NCBI RefSeq assembly: GCF_001719615.1
Contig: NZ_MDVX01000001.1
Location: 124,001 to 188,000 of the forward strand
Direction of reading: 5' to 3'
Length of the DNA stretch: 64,000 nucleotides
From: Neptunicoccus sediminis
GTDB taxonomy: Bacteria; Pseudomonadota; Alphaproteobacteria; Rhodobacterales; Rhodobacteraceae
Part shown: in pieces, positions 7,738-16,285 of the stretch
Position numbering within the stretch: the stretch's first letter is position 1
Layout: each line of letters opens with the position of its first letter
Made by a program: the position numbers and the translations under genes
Notes under the pieces: generated by a model
The model's database searches: none
The model's input: the letters and a program-made list of their open reading frames with translations, nothing else
Told to the model about the DNA's origin: nothing

Positions 7738-7743
7738 AACGTA

Positions 7744-7763
7744 TCCACCTTTTTATCCACCCT
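7744..7763 (+). repeat. Putative right integrase arm-type site
   Basis: 19/20 match to 2311-2330, same orientation, between the integrase start and attR. A shorter inverted partner (TCCACCCTAT read on the minus strand) lies at 7795-7804. Integrase binding is inferred. Confidence 0.6.
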
Positions 7764-7879
7764 CAACATATAGTATGCCATGGGTTGCCATGGAATAGGG
7801 TGGAATGGTTTTAGCGTGTAAAATAGGGGTATTTAGACTTTTGGACTATACCACGGAACACCAAGATATAGTAATTCCT

Positions 7880-7897
7880 TTCTCTCCAGCAGCACCA
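7880..7897 (+). repeat. attR: 18-bp direct repeat of tRNA-Thr 3' end
   Basis: Exact copy of 2236-2253, without the rest of the tRNA. It marks the right boundary of the element and is the original tRNA 3' end displaced by integration. Confidence 0.93.
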
Positions 7898-7942
7898 TCA
7901 CCCCCCATCGCAATTCTCAACTGCGCAAGCAGTCAGCTATGT

Positions 7943-9670
7943 CTAGAAATCTGCGGATTCGGGTTCGAACATGGCGATGTCGAAGTTTACCAGCATGGCG
8001 TAGGTGTTTTCTTCTTCGGTAATGTCAATTTCCGCATCGAGCTGGATCGCGAAGGCGGAGATGAGTTTGGCTCCGAGTCCGGTGCTCTCCACATCTCTCT
8101 TCTCGCCGGTTGAGTTTTTCAACTCTAGGCAGCATCTTTTGCCGCCATCCAGCTTTTTGAACTCCACAGAGATCCAAGGCTTTTGGCCTTCGGGAGCGCC
8201 GACGTATTTCAGGGCGTTCGTTGCGGCTTCGGCCACCAGAAGGGACATTGGAACGGCTTGATCCGGAAACAGCATGACGTCTTCGACATCGAGCCTTACG
8301 TCAATATCTATGCTCTGTTCCGAGCCGATCTGGACGGTTTTCTCGATCACTTCGCGGACCAGCTCACCCACATTGACCTGCCCCCTCGTACCGCTTTGAT
8401 ACAGGTCGCGGTGGATGGTGGCGAGGCTGAGCACGCGGTCCTGAATGCGGCGTAGCATGAATTTTGTTTCGTCATGTCGTGCGGCGCGGATCTGCATGTT
8501 CAGGATTGAAGAGATCAATTGCAGGTTGTTTTTGACGCGGTGGTGCACCTCTTTGGTCAGCACCGACTGATGCCGCATCGCGTCTTCCATCTTGGCTTCT
8601 TCCCGCAGGATCGAATCGGCCATCGACAGGTAGGAATCCTGAATGGTTTGCAGCTCGTTCGGCATATCGGGCATGATGGTATCCGTCACCGATGTCCGGT
8701 CGCGTGCGAATTCCAGCATCTGCTGGCCGATAGAATTGATCTGACGCGTCAGCAGACGATGGATGGTCAGCAGTGCAACGGTCAGCGAAAAAATCCACAT
8801 GAGGATCGGAAAGACAGAGGTGGACAGAATGCGCAGCAACCGTTCTGCATTTTCCCCTTCGGCGGACCAGATACCGACGACAAAAATCTGACCGTTCTCA
8901 ACGGGTACCGAAGTATAGGTCCGCGGGACGCCGTCACTGCTGCGGGCCAGAAAAACCCGCGACCCGAAAGAGGACAGCCAATCCATGTTAAACCCTGTGG
9001 GCAGAGCCTTTTTCGCCACCTGCCAGTCATTCTGGGAAGACAGCAGCTCTCCCCTGTTATTAAGTGTGACAATATCGAAAAACTGGCCGCTGGCGATGGT
9101 TTCGGTTTCAATTTTCAGGGCTTTGTGGGGCACCGTGATGGAGATGAAACCCGAAAGCGTGTCGCGGCTGTAAAAGGGCTGCATGACAAAAACCGCAGAG
9201 GTGCCATCAGATTGCAGGCTGCGTTTTGTGACAACAGCCGGCTTGCCGGCCTCAGCGACTTTGGTAATATCGGGGAAGGGAAACTTGCGTTGGGCAGGAT
9301 CGCCAGAGGCACAGACACTGTTGCCCGACAGGTCCACCACCTCGGCAAAGCTATAGCCTTTCACGCTGGCAACCAGTTTGGACAGGGCACGATTGCAGGC
9401 TTCGGTATTGTTAAAACTGTCCGATAACAACGCCCCCATACCTCGCGCAGCGCCAAACGCGCTCTGGATAACCAGACGCTCCTGCAATGCGGCTTGCTCT
9501 GTTAACGCCAAAAGCGCCAGTTCTTCATTCTGGCGCGCCTTGGTGGAAACGGAGTTTGTCTGGATCAGCGCAATCAACCCGATGGGCAAAAGAGCCAGCG
9601 ACATCATCAGCACAAGGCGGATTCGCAGACTCTTATACCATTTAGGGTTTGATTCTATTGTCTCGCTCAA
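7943..9670 (-). CDS. HisKA_2/HWE-type sensor kinase of the general stress response
   Basis: 575 aa. TM helix at about residues 17-37, a periplasmic double-Cache-like sensor region to about 270, and a second TM at about 285-305. A helical linker follows, then the H-box EVHHRVKNNLQLISS (His376/377) of the HisKA_2/HWE class and a HATPase domain (VAEAATNALKY, GLGAKLI). Such kinases phosphorylate PhyR in alphaproteobacteria. It is the last gene of nepR-ecfG-kinase, its ATG overlapping the ecfG stop by four bases, which supports that role. The signal sensed is unknown. Confidence 0.92.
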   Translation of the reverse strand: MSETIESNPKWYKSLRIRLVLMMSLALLPIGLIALIQTNSVSTKARQNEELALLALTEQAALQERLVIQSAFGAARGMGALLSDSFNNTEACNRALSKLVASVKGYSFAEVVDLSGNSVCASGDPAQRKFPFPDITKVAEAGKPAVVTKRSLQSDGTSAVFVMQPFYSRDTLSGFISITVPHKALKIETETIASGQFFDIVTLNNRGELLSSQNDWQVAKKALPTGFNMDWLSSFGSRVFLARSSDGVPRTYTSVPVENGQIFVVGIWSAEGENAERLLRILSTSVFPILMWIFSLTVALLTIHRLLTRQINSIGQQMLEFARDRTSVTDTIMPDMPNELQTIQDSYLSMADSILREEAKMEDAMRHQSVLTKEVHHRVKNNLQLISSILNMQIRAARHDETKFMLRRIQDRVLSLATIHRDLYQSGTRGQVNVGELVREVIEKTVQIGSEQSIDIDVRLDVEDVMLFPDQAVPMSLLVAEAATNALKYVGAPEGQKPWISVEFKKLDGGKRCCLELKNSTGEKRDVESTGLGAKLISAFAIQLDAEIDITEEENTYAMLVNFDIAMFEPESADF

Positions 9671-10224
9671 CGCTTGACCGGCGCAGAACTGGTGATTACC
9701 GCCATTGTGGCAGAATCGGTGAGTTCCATTGGATCGCCCTCCGAAAGATTCAACAATTCGGTCAATTTCTCCCGACCCCGATTAACACGGCTTTTTACGG
9801 TTCCAACGGCCACACTCGTCATAGAGGCGGCTTCTTCATAGGTGAAACCGGAGGCCCCTACCAGAATCAGTGCCTCGCGTTGTTCGTCGGGAAGGGTTTC
9901 AAAGGCGGCCTTGAAATCGCTCATCTGCATCCGGCCGTCATGATCCGGCTTGACCGACAACCCTTCGGTGAATGCACCATCCACATCCGCCACTTCGCGG
10001 TTGGATTTACGCAGGCTGGAATAATACGTGTTGCGCAGGATCGTGAACAGCCAAGCCCGCATTTTTGAACCCGGTTCAAATTTATCTATATTTGTCCACG
10101 CCTTAACAACAGCGTCCTGAACCATATCGTCCGCAGTTGCCGAATTTCTGGTCAGACTCAGGGCGAACGCCCTTAGGGCCGGCAGATGCTCTACCAGCTC
10201 ATTCCGCGGATCTGTGGACATCAT
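9667..10224 (-). CDS. ecfG: General stress response ECF sigma factor EcfG
   Basis: 185 aa with sigma region 2 (LRAFALSLTRNSATADDMVQDAVVKAW...FEPGSKMRAWLFTILRN) and region 4 (LPDEQREALILVGASGFTYEEAASMTSVAVGTVKSR). This is the EcfG/ECF15 group, which directs RNA polymerase to GGAAC-N16/17-CGTT promoters during stress. It is held by NepR until phosphorylated PhyR sequesters NepR. The ATG overlaps the nepR stop (ATGA); a second ATG follows immediately. The neighbourhood and the matching promoter motifs make the call firm. Confidence 0.95.
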   Translation of the reverse strand: MMSTDPRNELVEHLPALRAFALSLTRNSATADDMVQDAVVKAWTNIDKFEPGSKMRAWLFTILRNTYYSSLRKSNREVADVDGAFTEGLSVKPDHDGRMQMSDFKAAFETLPDEQREALILVGASGFTYEEAASMTSVAVGTVKSRVNRGREKLTELLNLSEGDPMELTDSATMAVITSSAPVKR

Positions 10225-10385
10225 TGGCTGTCCTTTTTTCCGGCGTCCTGTGCTTTTAACACCGCCAGAAGATCCTTAAATCTGTCGGGGAGTTCCTCTT
10301 GTACCAGATCAGAGTATATCGTTTTCAGATTCTGGTCTATCAAGGTTGCTACCCGTTCTTTTTCTTTGTCGTCGTTTCTACTCAT
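10221..10385 (-). CDS. nepR: NepR anti-sigma factor
   Basis: 54 aa: MSRNDDKEKERVATLIDQNL, then KTIYSDLVQEELPDRFKDLLAVL and a short basic tail. The LKxxYxxLxxEELPDRFxDLL core is the NepR signature; it binds EcfG and blocks its access to core polymerase. It is first in the nepR-ecfG-kinase operon and overlaps ecfG by four bases, giving stoichiometric production of factor and anti-factor. It reads divergently from phyR, with an EcfG-type promoter motif upstream. Confidence 0.93.
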   Translation of the reverse strand: MSRNDDKEKERVATLIDQNLKTIYSDLVQEELPDRFKDLLAVLKAQDAGKKDSQ

Positions 10386-10427
10386 CAGGCCCATAGCTTC
10401 ATCTGCACAAAAATATTATCACACTAG

Positions 10428-10459
10428 GGAACCAAACGCGCAAGTGTGCGTTTGGTTCC
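10428..10459. promoter_or_regulatory. Palindromic double EcfG promoter
   Basis: Arms GGAACCAAACGC (10428-10439) and GCGTTTGGTTCC (10448-10459) around an 8-bp centre. On the plus strand it reads GGAAC (10428-10432), 16 bp, CGTT (10449-10452), driving phyR. On the minus strand it reads GGAAC (10459-10455), 16 bp, CGTT (10438-10435), driving nepR-ecfG. Both fit the EcfG consensus exactly, so one palindrome can serve both directions. Confidence 0.85.
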
Positions 10460-10487
10460 AAGGAATACGAAAAAAAGGCTAAAAAAA

Positions 10488-11300
10488 ATGTCGCAAACGC
10501 ACTCCAATGAAGATTTCTCCGATCAGGTCGCCCGCGAGCTTCCGTTTTTGCGCCGCTATGCCCGTGCATTGACGGGTACGCAAAGCAGTGGCGACCAATA
10601 TGCAGTTGCCACTCTGGAAGCGATTTTGCAGGATCGGTCGATCTTCGACAACAACCTGTCCGTCAAAGGGGGACTGTTTAAATGCTTTCACGCGATTTGG
10701 GCCAGCACCGGTGCGCCCGTCACGCGGGACGAAGCGGGCGAGCTTGGCGCAGCGTTCAAACATCTGGCCGCGCTCGGGGCGAATACCCGCGAAGCCCTGC
10801 TGCTGTCCACGGTTGAAGAATTCTCCATCCAGGAAATTGCCCTGATCATGGATACTTCCCGCGATGACGTGCGTCATCTGATCAACACGGCCCGCAAGGA
10901 CATGGAGGACAGTATCTCCGGCAACATCATGATCATCGAAGACGAACCGATCATTGCCGCAGACATTAGCGCAATTGTCACTGATCTTGGCCATAAAGTT
11001 ACCGGCATCGCCCGCACCCGCAGCGCGGCAGTGGAGCTTGGCAACAAGAAGAAACCCGACCTGATCCTTGCCGACATCCAGCTTGCGGATAATTCTTCCG
11101 GCATTGATGCAGTGAACGATCTGATGAAGGATCTTGGCGACACGCCGGTTATCTTCATCACAGCCTTCCCCGAGCGTCTGTTGACAGGCGACCGGCCGGA
11201 ACCTGCCTTTTTGATCGCCAAGCCTTACAAGGAAGAACAGGTTCAATCCGCTGTAAGTCAGGCCATGTTCTTTGCCTCAACCGAGACTCTGAAAGTCTGA
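10488..11300 (+). CDS. phyR: Anti-anti-sigma response regulator PhyR
   Basis: 270 aa. The N-terminal half is a sigma-factor mimic (FLRRYARALTGTQSSGDQYAV..., LLLSTVEEFSIQEIALIMDTSRDDVRHLI) and the C-terminal half a receiver domain (IMIIEDEPIIAADI, phospho-acceptor Asp196 in LILADIQLA, and KPY). When phosphorylated it captures NepR and frees EcfG. The start MSQTHSNEDF is chosen over an earlier in-frame ATG that would put the promoter -10 inside the gene. It stands alone, divergent from nepR-ecfG-kinase, and is followed by a strong terminator. Confidence 0.96.
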   Translation: MSQTHSNEDFSDQVARELPFLRRYARALTGTQSSGDQYAVATLEAILQDRSIFDNNLSVKGGLFKCFHAIWASTGAPVTRDEAGELGAAFKHLAALGANTREALLLSTVEEFSIQEIALIMDTSRDDVRHLINTARKDMEDSISGNIMIIEDEPIIAADISAIVTDLGHKVTGIARTRSAAVELGNKKKPDLILADIQLADNSSGIDAVNDLMKDLGDTPVIFITAFPERLLTGDRPEPAFLIAKPYKEEQVQSAVSQAMFFASTETLKV

Positions 11301-11326
11301 ACACCCCCGATTTTTTTTGCAATTTG

Positions 11327-11358
11327 AACCGCCCGCTGTATGTCCAGCGGGCGGTTTT
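11327..11358 (+). terminator. Rho-independent terminator after phyR
   Basis: A 12-bp stem (AACCGCCCGCTG/CAGCGGGCGGTT) with loop TATGTC... of about eight bases, followed by TTTTGC. It is near-symmetric and may also serve the convergent dps gene. Confidence 0.85.
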
Positions 11359-11374
11359 GCTTAACTGCCCTGAA

Positions 11375-11872
11375 TTATTTGGACGTGACCGCCTTTAGCA
11401 TCCAGACAGCCTGTTCGTGGAACGCAGCACGGGCTGTGGCGAGGTCTTCTGTTACCGGATCGTCATGTTCGCCCGCCAGTTTTGTCAGAGCGTGCAGCCG
11501 GTGTGCGACCGTTTCGTGGTCTTTCGCCAGATCCGCGATCATCTCGCCAGCAGAGGGCTGGCCTTCCAGATCTTTGATGCGGGAATGCTCCATCAGCGTA
11601 GACAGGTGCGACGGGGCAAGCTGGCCCAATGCGCGGATTCGCTCGGCTAGAACGTCGGCGGCTTCAAACAGATTCTGGTATTGCTCTTCGGTCAGCTTGT
11701 GCAAAGAGAAGAACAGCGGCCCTTCCACGTTCCAGTGGTAGGCGTGTGTCTTGAACATCAACCGATAAGTATCTGCCAGCACGTCACGCAATCCTTGCGC
11801 AATCGCATCCGCATTGCGCACACCGGATTTCACGTCATGTTCGGAGGGAACAACATTAAGAGGGGAAGTCAT
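11375..11872 (-). CDS. dps: Dps/ferritin-like DNA-protection protein
   Basis: 165 aa, start MTSPLNVVPSEH (AAAGGA eight bases upstream). Ferroxidase motif residues typical of Dps are visible: THAYHWNVEGPLFFSLHKLTEEQYQNLFEAADVLAERIRALG. Dps dodecamers oxidise and store iron and coat DNA, protecting against peroxide. It is separated from the upstream DUF1328 gene by a hairpin. Placement beside the PhyR-NepR-EcfG locus and downstream of a near-consensus EcfG promoter suggests stress-sigma control. An upstream in-frame start at 11911 is unlikely. Confidence 0.94.
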   Translation of the reverse strand: MTSPLNVVPSEHDVKSGVRNADAIAQGLRDVLADTYRLMFKTHAYHWNVEGPLFFSLHKLTEEQYQNLFEAADVLAERIRALGQLAPSHLSTLMEHSRIKDLEGQPSAGEMIADLAKDHETVAHRLHALTKLAGEHDDPVTEDLATARAAFHEQAVWMLKAVTSK

Positions 11873-11899
11873 GATTTTGATCCTTTCGTCAGTAGAAAC

Positions 11900-11921
11900 G
11901 GCCTCTGCCAATACAGAGGCC
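11900..11921 (-). terminator. Hairpin between DUF1328 gene and dps
   Basis: Eight-base stem GGCCTCTG/CAGAGGCC with a six-base loop, followed on the minus strand by GTTTCTAC. A weak terminator or processing site; dps starts 28 bp further on. Confidence 0.5.
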
Positions 11922-11949
11922 GCAGTTCAATTCGGGGCGGATCGCCGCG

Positions 11950-12120
11950 TTACTGTGATGCGCCGCGCATGAAGCGTATAACCAGCATCAGAACAAACAG
12001 CGCTACGAACACAAAGAACAGCAACTGCGCGATACCGGCCGATGCCGAAGCGATCCCGCCAAAGCCAAACAGCGCCGCAACGATCGCGACAACGAAGAAG
12101 ATTACAGCCCAATACAACAT
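11950..12120 (-). CDS. DUF1328 small membrane protein
   Basis: 56 aa, two hydrophobic helices: [20 protein letters not shown] and [19 protein letters not shown], separated by [12 protein letters not shown]. This is the DUF1328/YtjA family, tiny inner-membrane proteins often under stress-sigma control. Function unknown. It lies upstream of dps on the same strand, with a near-consensus EcfG promoter before it. Confidence 0.93.
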   Translation of the reverse strand: MLYWAVIFFVVAIVAALFGFGGIASASAGIAQLLFFVFVALFVLMLVIRFMRGASQ

Positions 12121-12177
12121 AACTTAGTCCTTCCAGTTTTAATCACTGCGCCGTGGTTGGCGCTTCCATGCTGAGTC

Positions 12178-12202
12178 AACACGTCGCAGTCTGAGAAGTT
12201 CC
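12178..12202 (-). promoter_or_regulatory. Near-consensus EcfG promoter for DUF1328 (and dps)
   Basis: On the minus strand GGAAC (12202-12198), 16 bp, TGTT (12181-12178): one mismatch from CGTT. It lies about 60 bp before the DUF1328 start, back-to-back with the promoter of the DUF883 gene. Confidence 0.55.
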
Positions 12203-12225
12203 CGAAAATTTATTTCCGGAACCGT

Positions 12226-12251
12226 GGAACCAAAACGGGGTGTTGCGCGTT
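12226..12251 (+). promoter_or_regulatory. EcfG promoter for the DUF883 operon
   Basis: GGAAC (12226-12230), 17 bp, CGTT (12248-12251), an exact consensus match 38 bp before the ATG at 12289. Confidence 0.8.
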
Positions 12252-12288
12252 AGGTGCGGAATGATGTTTAGATTGAAGGAGTTCAGAC

Positions 12289-12621
12289 ATGGCACGCACA
12301 TCTGCAAACGGTTCAGGCAAAGACGCAACGGTTGCCGATCTGAGCGCCCAAATCGAAACGCTCCGCAAAGACCTGAGCGCCCTGACAGGCACAATAAACG
12401 ATCTGGGCAAAGCTAAAAGCGCCGAGCTGACGGAGGCCGCCACAGACCGCGTTGAAGCCGCCGCCCGCGAGAAAGGGGCGCAAACCGCCCAAGCTGTCAC
12501 CGACCGCGCGAAAGAAGTGCATGAGCAGGCCAATGATTTCGTGAAATCCCAGCCAGCCACCGCCCTTGGCATTGCCGCTGGCCTTGGTTTTCTGGTGGGT
12601 ATGCTGAACGCACGCCGCTAA
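12289..12621 (+). CDS. DUF883/ElaB-YqjD family protein
   Basis: 110 aa. A long amphipathic helical region (ADLSAQIETLRKDLSALTGTINDLGKAK...) ends with FVKSQPATALGIAAGLGFLVGMLNARR, the C-terminal glycine-zipper membrane anchor and RR tail of the DUF883 family. E. coli members are stationary-phase inner-membrane proteins that bind ribosomes. A GAAGGAG ribosome site precedes the ATG, and an EcfG promoter motif lies 38 bp upstream. The next gene begins one base after its stop. Confidence 0.92.
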   Translation: MARTSANGSGKDATVADLSAQIETLRKDLSALTGTINDLGKAKSAELTEAATDRVEAAAREKGAQTAQAVTDRAKEVHEQANDFVKSQPATALGIAAGLGFLVGMLNARR

Positions 12622-12622
12622 T

Positions 12623-12970
12623 ATGCTGACCCAATTCAAACACGCCGCCGCACGCGCCGCCCGACGGGCGGGATTGCTGTGCGGCGGTGCCGTTTTAATG
12701 ATTGTCGGCCTGGCCTTCCTGACCTTCAGTTTATGGCTGCATCTATCGCTGGTTTACGGCGCAGTGTTTGCCGCCACCGTCCTTGGCTTCGCTTATTTCG
12801 GTATTGGACTCCTGATCGTTGGCATCGCCGCGGCGGGGGAACGGCGGATGCCGCCGGAAGACCATCCACCGGTTCCCGTAAGTAAGCGTCCGCCACCTGC
12901 GGATGGTCCGGCAATTGTCGAGGCATTCCTCTACGGGATGCAAGCCGGCACCAACGCCAAAAAGAGCTAG
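12623..12970 (+). CDS. YqjE-like/phage-holin-family membrane protein
   Basis: 115 aa with two TM helices (AGLLCGGAVLMIVGLAFLTFSLWL and LVYGAVFAATVLGFAYFGIGLLIVGIAAA) and a Pro-rich polar C-terminus. In E. coli the yqjD-yqjE pair has the same order, which supports this call. Start one base after the DUF883 stop. The gene is convergent with the cytochrome gene downstream. Confidence 0.8.
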   Translation: MLTQFKHAAARAARRAGLLCGGAVLMIVGLAFLTFSLWLHLSLVYGAVFAATVLGFAYFGIGLLIVGIAAAGERRMPPEDHPPVPVSKRPPPADGPAIVEAFLYGMQAGTNAKKS

Positions 12971-12984
12971 GAACTGTGCCTGCC

Positions 12985-13590
12985 CTATTGCGGGCACGGC
13001 ATCCCGGCGGCCCCCCAGACAAGAATATCCTCCATATGGGAGTGCAGCGTGCCGGGTGCCGGTTCACGGGTGCCGCCCGGTTCCCACGCCCAGTGCAGGA
13101 TCACATCATGGCCCAAATGCTCTGCAAGTTCGGCATAAGTGCGATCGCCATTAAGCGCAGGATCGCGCAATTGGTTGCAGATTGTCGGCGCAGATTGACC
13201 GAACCAATGGGCCTCCACCGGTGCGAGCCGCCAGTCGTCCGGCACCGCAGGCGGGCTGTGGGCCACGTCGGAATTTTTCCCCAGATGACACGTTGCACAG
13301 GGCAGGGTTTCCGCCCCGATCCGGCTTTCTCCGGCGCGGATGTTCATGCCATGGGGCCGTGTACGCCCGTAACTGTCACCTGACCACATAGGCCGATCGC
13401 TTGGCCCGACGTGACAATTGGCGCAGCGGGGATGGGAAACCACGGCGAAAATCCGGTCCCATGCCTCCAGCCCCTCCTGTTGCGAAACTATGCCGACCGC
13501 TGGTCCTGTCGGAACCTGAACTTCTGCACGGGCAGGCAGTGGTGAAATTAGGGCTGCTGCCAACAGCCCACGGGTCAGAGCCGCTCTCAT
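12985..13590 (-). CDS. Cytochrome c-like electron acceptor of the Ior-type oxidoreductase
   Basis: 201 aa with a Sec signal peptide (MRAALTRGLLAAALISPLPARA). Two haem-binding motifs, CANCH and CATCH, predict a periplasmic dihaem protein. Its ATG overlaps the stop of the molybdoenzyme gene by four bases, so it is probably the dedicated electron acceptor of that enzyme. I recognise no well-defined cytochrome subfamily. Confidence 0.85.
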   Translation of the reverse strand: MRAALTRGLLAAALISPLPARAEVQVPTGPAVGIVSQQEGLEAWDRIFAVVSHPRCANCHVGPSDRPMWSGDSYGRTRPHGMNIRAGESRIGAETLPCATCHLGKNSDVAHSPPAVPDDWRLAPVEAHWFGQSAPTICNQLRDPALNGDRTYAELAEHLGHDVILHWAWEPGGTREPAPGTLHSHMEDILVWGAAGMPCPQ

Positions 13591-15824
13591 ACGAAATCCA
13601 CGAACTTGTTGAAGGGCATTTCACGCAACCGCACCCCTGTCGCATCAAAGATCGCCGAGGCCAAAGCCGGCGCCGCCGGGGGCACCGGAGGCTCTCCAAT
13701 ACCGCGAATATGGCTGTTTTGCTCCAGCGCCTTAACGGTGATGCGCGGACACTGATACATACGCATCCCTTCGTATTCATGAAAGTTCGTCTGCTCGATC
13801 CCACCATCCGCAATGGTAATCTCGCAGTTCATCGCATGTCCCAACCCAAAGACAACGCCGCCCTGCACCAGATTTTCAAAGTTCACCGGATCAATCACAC
13901 GCCCCACATCCGTGGCGACAAAAACATTGTCGATCCGGATGCCCTCCGGCGTGCTTGTGACCTCAACCACCTCGGCAACGGGCGTGCCAAAGGACATACA
14001 GAATGCCACACCGCGCCCGCGATTTGGCCCAAGATCACGTCCCCAATTCGACATATCACCCACTGTTTGCAGAACCCTGCGCGACACATCATCGGTGCAC
14101 AGCGCAATTCGCTGGTCTAACTGGTCGCCGCCTGCTGCCGTGATCAACTCGCTCAGGAAACCCTCATGGAAGAAGGCATTTTGCGAAGCCCCGACAGAAC
14201 GCCATGAGCTTACCGGCGCCATGTTTCGTGCGCGATGCGCCGTGACGCGGTAGTTCTCAATTCCGTAAGGCTGGTCCCACAACGCCTGAGAGATCGAACT
14301 GTCCGGACCGGGCATCGCCATCCCCTGACGCTCGCCCATTTGTGAAGCGAGTACGGAAGGAGCGCTCACCGCCAGATCGAGCGTCTTTACCGTTCCCTCC
14401 GCCACAGCGCCGCGCATCCGCGCAATGGCGGCGGGACGCAGGTAGTCATGGCCGAAATCCTGCTCGCGAGAGAACGTCAGCTTTACCGGAACGCCCTGCA
14501 TCTCCATCGCCAGTTCGGTGCAACGCCGCGCCACTTCGTCTTCCAGACGGTGGCCGAAACTACCGCCCATCATCTGTGCATGAATATGCACCTGTTCCGG
14601 CTCTACCCCTGCGATGGCGGCGACGTTGTTCTGGGTGAAACGGGGGACCTGCGTGCCGGTCCAGACGTCAACCCGTCCGTCTTTAATCAAAACTACCGCG
14701 TTGATCGGTTCCAGCGGCGCATGGGCCAGATAGGGCGCTCGGTACTCTGCCGTCAGCGGCGTTTCGCCCAGCGCATTCTCCACATCCCCGTCATCGCGAC
14801 CCTGACTGTCCGGATCGGTGTCAAAAGCCTGCTCCAGCTCTGCCCAATGATCCGCCATCTCGGGCGCAAAAACCGCCGGCCCCCAATCGCATTCCACCGC
14901 AGCGGCAGCCTGAAATGCACGCCATGTGTTGTCGGCAATCACGCCAACTCCACCCGTTACCGGCACGATCTTTTTCACACCGCGCATACCCTTGGCAGCA
15001 CTGGCGTCAAAGCTGTTCAGCGCCCCACCCTGACGGGGGTTGAGAACCACAGCCGCATGAACCATGCCGTCCAGTCGCGCATCAATGCCATAGTCGAGCG
15101 TGCCGGTAGATTTCGCCACCATATCCACCCGCAACATCGGCTTTCCGATCAGCCGCCACTGCGCCGGCTGGCGCAGGGCAACCTCTGTCACAGGCGCGAT
15201 CTGCGATGCTTCGCTTGCCAGTTCCTGATAGGGAATTTCTCTACCATCAGGCAGGATCACGGCCCCGCCCTGCGTGCGCAACCGCGCCACCGCAACGCCC
15301 GTTTTCTGCGCTGCCGCTGCCTTTAGCGTTTCCCGCGCCACCGCACCCGCGATCCGCAGTTTTTCAAACCCGTCAGCCACTGTGCTTGACCCGCCGGTGA
15401 TCTGCATCCCCATGATCTTCATCACAGCACCGACAGTCCCGCGCGCCGCCGTGGCCATAGCGCCCTGATCGGTCGCCGCAAAAGGCACTGCCTCAGCTGC
15501 AAGGGCGGTGTTCCAATAGGCCGGACTCGGCACGCCCGGATCGACCCTGATCTGGTCAAGTTCAACATCCAGCTCTTCGGCAATCATCGCCGCCTGAACC
15601 GAATAGGCCCCCTGCCCTTTGTCCGCCCGCGGCGTGATCAGCGTCACACCGTCAGCGTCAACCCTGACATATGGGGTCAGCGCCGCCGCGCCTTCGGCCA
15701 GATCCTCCAGCAGCGGATTTTCAACCGGCTTTTTATAAAGGTAGAACCCGAACGCAACGCCCCCGACGACCGCGGCAGAGCCGACGAGAAACGCCCGCCG
15801 CCCGATGGTTTTCAATCGTCCCAT
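13587..15824 (-). CDS. iorB: Molybdopterin-binding oxidoreductase large subunit (IorB-like)
   Basis: 745 aa. Tat signal with RRAFLVGS followed by a hydrophobic stretch, so exported folded. It is a xanthine-oxidase-superfamily large subunit of the periplasmic isoquinoline-1-oxidoreductase/aldehyde dehydrogenase type: MGGSFGHR, SWRSVGASQNAFFHE, and the catalytic-Glu motif GIGEPPVPPAAPALASAI near the C-terminus. The substrate is probably an N-heterocycle or aldehyde but cannot be decided. It follows the 2Fe-2S subunit gene by two bases and overlaps the cytochrome gene. Start MGRLKTIGRR preferred over an upstream extension lacking a Tat-like N-terminus. Confidence 0.93.
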   Translation of the reverse strand: MGRLKTIGRRAFLVGSAAVVGGVAFGFYLYKKPVENPLLEDLAEGAAALTPYVRVDADGVTLITPRADKGQGAYSVQAAMIAEELDVELDQIRVDPGVPSPAYWNTALAAEAVPFAATDQGAMATAARGTVGAVMKIMGMQITGGSSTVADGFEKLRIAGAVARETLKAAAAQKTGVAVARLRTQGGAVILPDGREIPYQELASEASQIAPVTEVALRQPAQWRLIGKPMLRVDMVAKSTGTLDYGIDARLDGMVHAAVVLNPRQGGALNSFDASAAKGMRGVKKIVPVTGGVGVIADNTWRAFQAAAAVECDWGPAVFAPEMADHWAELEQAFDTDPDSQGRDDGDVENALGETPLTAEYRAPYLAHAPLEPINAVVLIKDGRVDVWTGTQVPRFTQNNVAAIAGVEPEQVHIHAQMMGGSFGHRLEDEVARRCTELAMEMQGVPVKLTFSREQDFGHDYLRPAAIARMRGAVAEGTVKTLDLAVSAPSVLASQMGERQGMAMPGPDSSISQALWDQPYGIENYRVTAHRARNMAPVSSWRSVGASQNAFFHEGFLSELITAAGGDQLDQRIALCTDDVSRRVLQTVGDMSNWGRDLGPNRGRGVAFCMSFGTPVAEVVEVTSTPEGIRIDNVFVATDVGRVIDPVNFENLVQGGVVFGLGHAMNCEITIADGGIEQTNFHEYEGMRMYQCPRITVKALEQNSHIRGIGEPPVPPAAPALASAIFDATGVRLREMPFNKFVDFV

Positions 15825-15826
15825 GT

Positions 15827-16285
15827 TTAAGCTCCGTTCATTCTGGAAGCAGCGGTTTTCACCGCCGCACGGATGCGCGGATAGGTCCCGCAGCGGCACA
15901 GATTGGCGGACATGGCCGCGTCAATATCTTCGTCCGTAGGATCACTGTTCATCTCAAGTAAAGACGCCGCCGCCATGATTTGCCCTGATTGGCAATAGCC
16001 GCATTGGGCCACCTGATGTTCGACCCACGCCGCCTGCACCGCGTGCAGGCTATCGGGTGTGCCAAGCCCTTCGATAGTAGTCACCTCACCCTCAACCGCG
16101 CCCACTTCGACAGAACAGGAACGCACCGCCATCCCGTCGATGTGCACGGTACAGGCGCCGCACTGGGCGATTCCGCAACCGTATTTCGGGCCGGTAATGC
16201 CCAATTCGTCCCGCAAGACCCACAACAGTGGCATCTCCGGCTCCACATCGATAAAATGCTCGGCCCCGTTTACAGTTAACTTCAC
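15827..16285 (-). CDS. iorA: 2Fe-2S small subunit of molybdenum hydroxylase (IorA-like)
   Basis: 152 aa from a GTG start with AAGGA six bases upstream, the usual family length; an ATG further upstream would add an unrelated leader. The plant-ferredoxin cluster ([15 protein letters not shown], then C at RSC) and the second cluster ([19 protein letters not shown]) are intact. It passes electrons from the molybdopterin subunit to the cytochrome. First gene of iorA-iorB-cytochrome, divergent from an AraC-type regulator. Confidence 0.93.
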   Translation of the reverse strand: MKLTVNGAEHFIDVEPEMPLLWVLRDELGITGPKYGCGIAQCGACTVHIDGMAVRSCSVEVGAVEGEVTTIEGLGTPDSLHAVQAAWVEHQVAQCGYCQSGQIMAAASLLEMNSDPTDEDIDAAMSANLCRCGTYPRIRAAVKTAASRMNGA

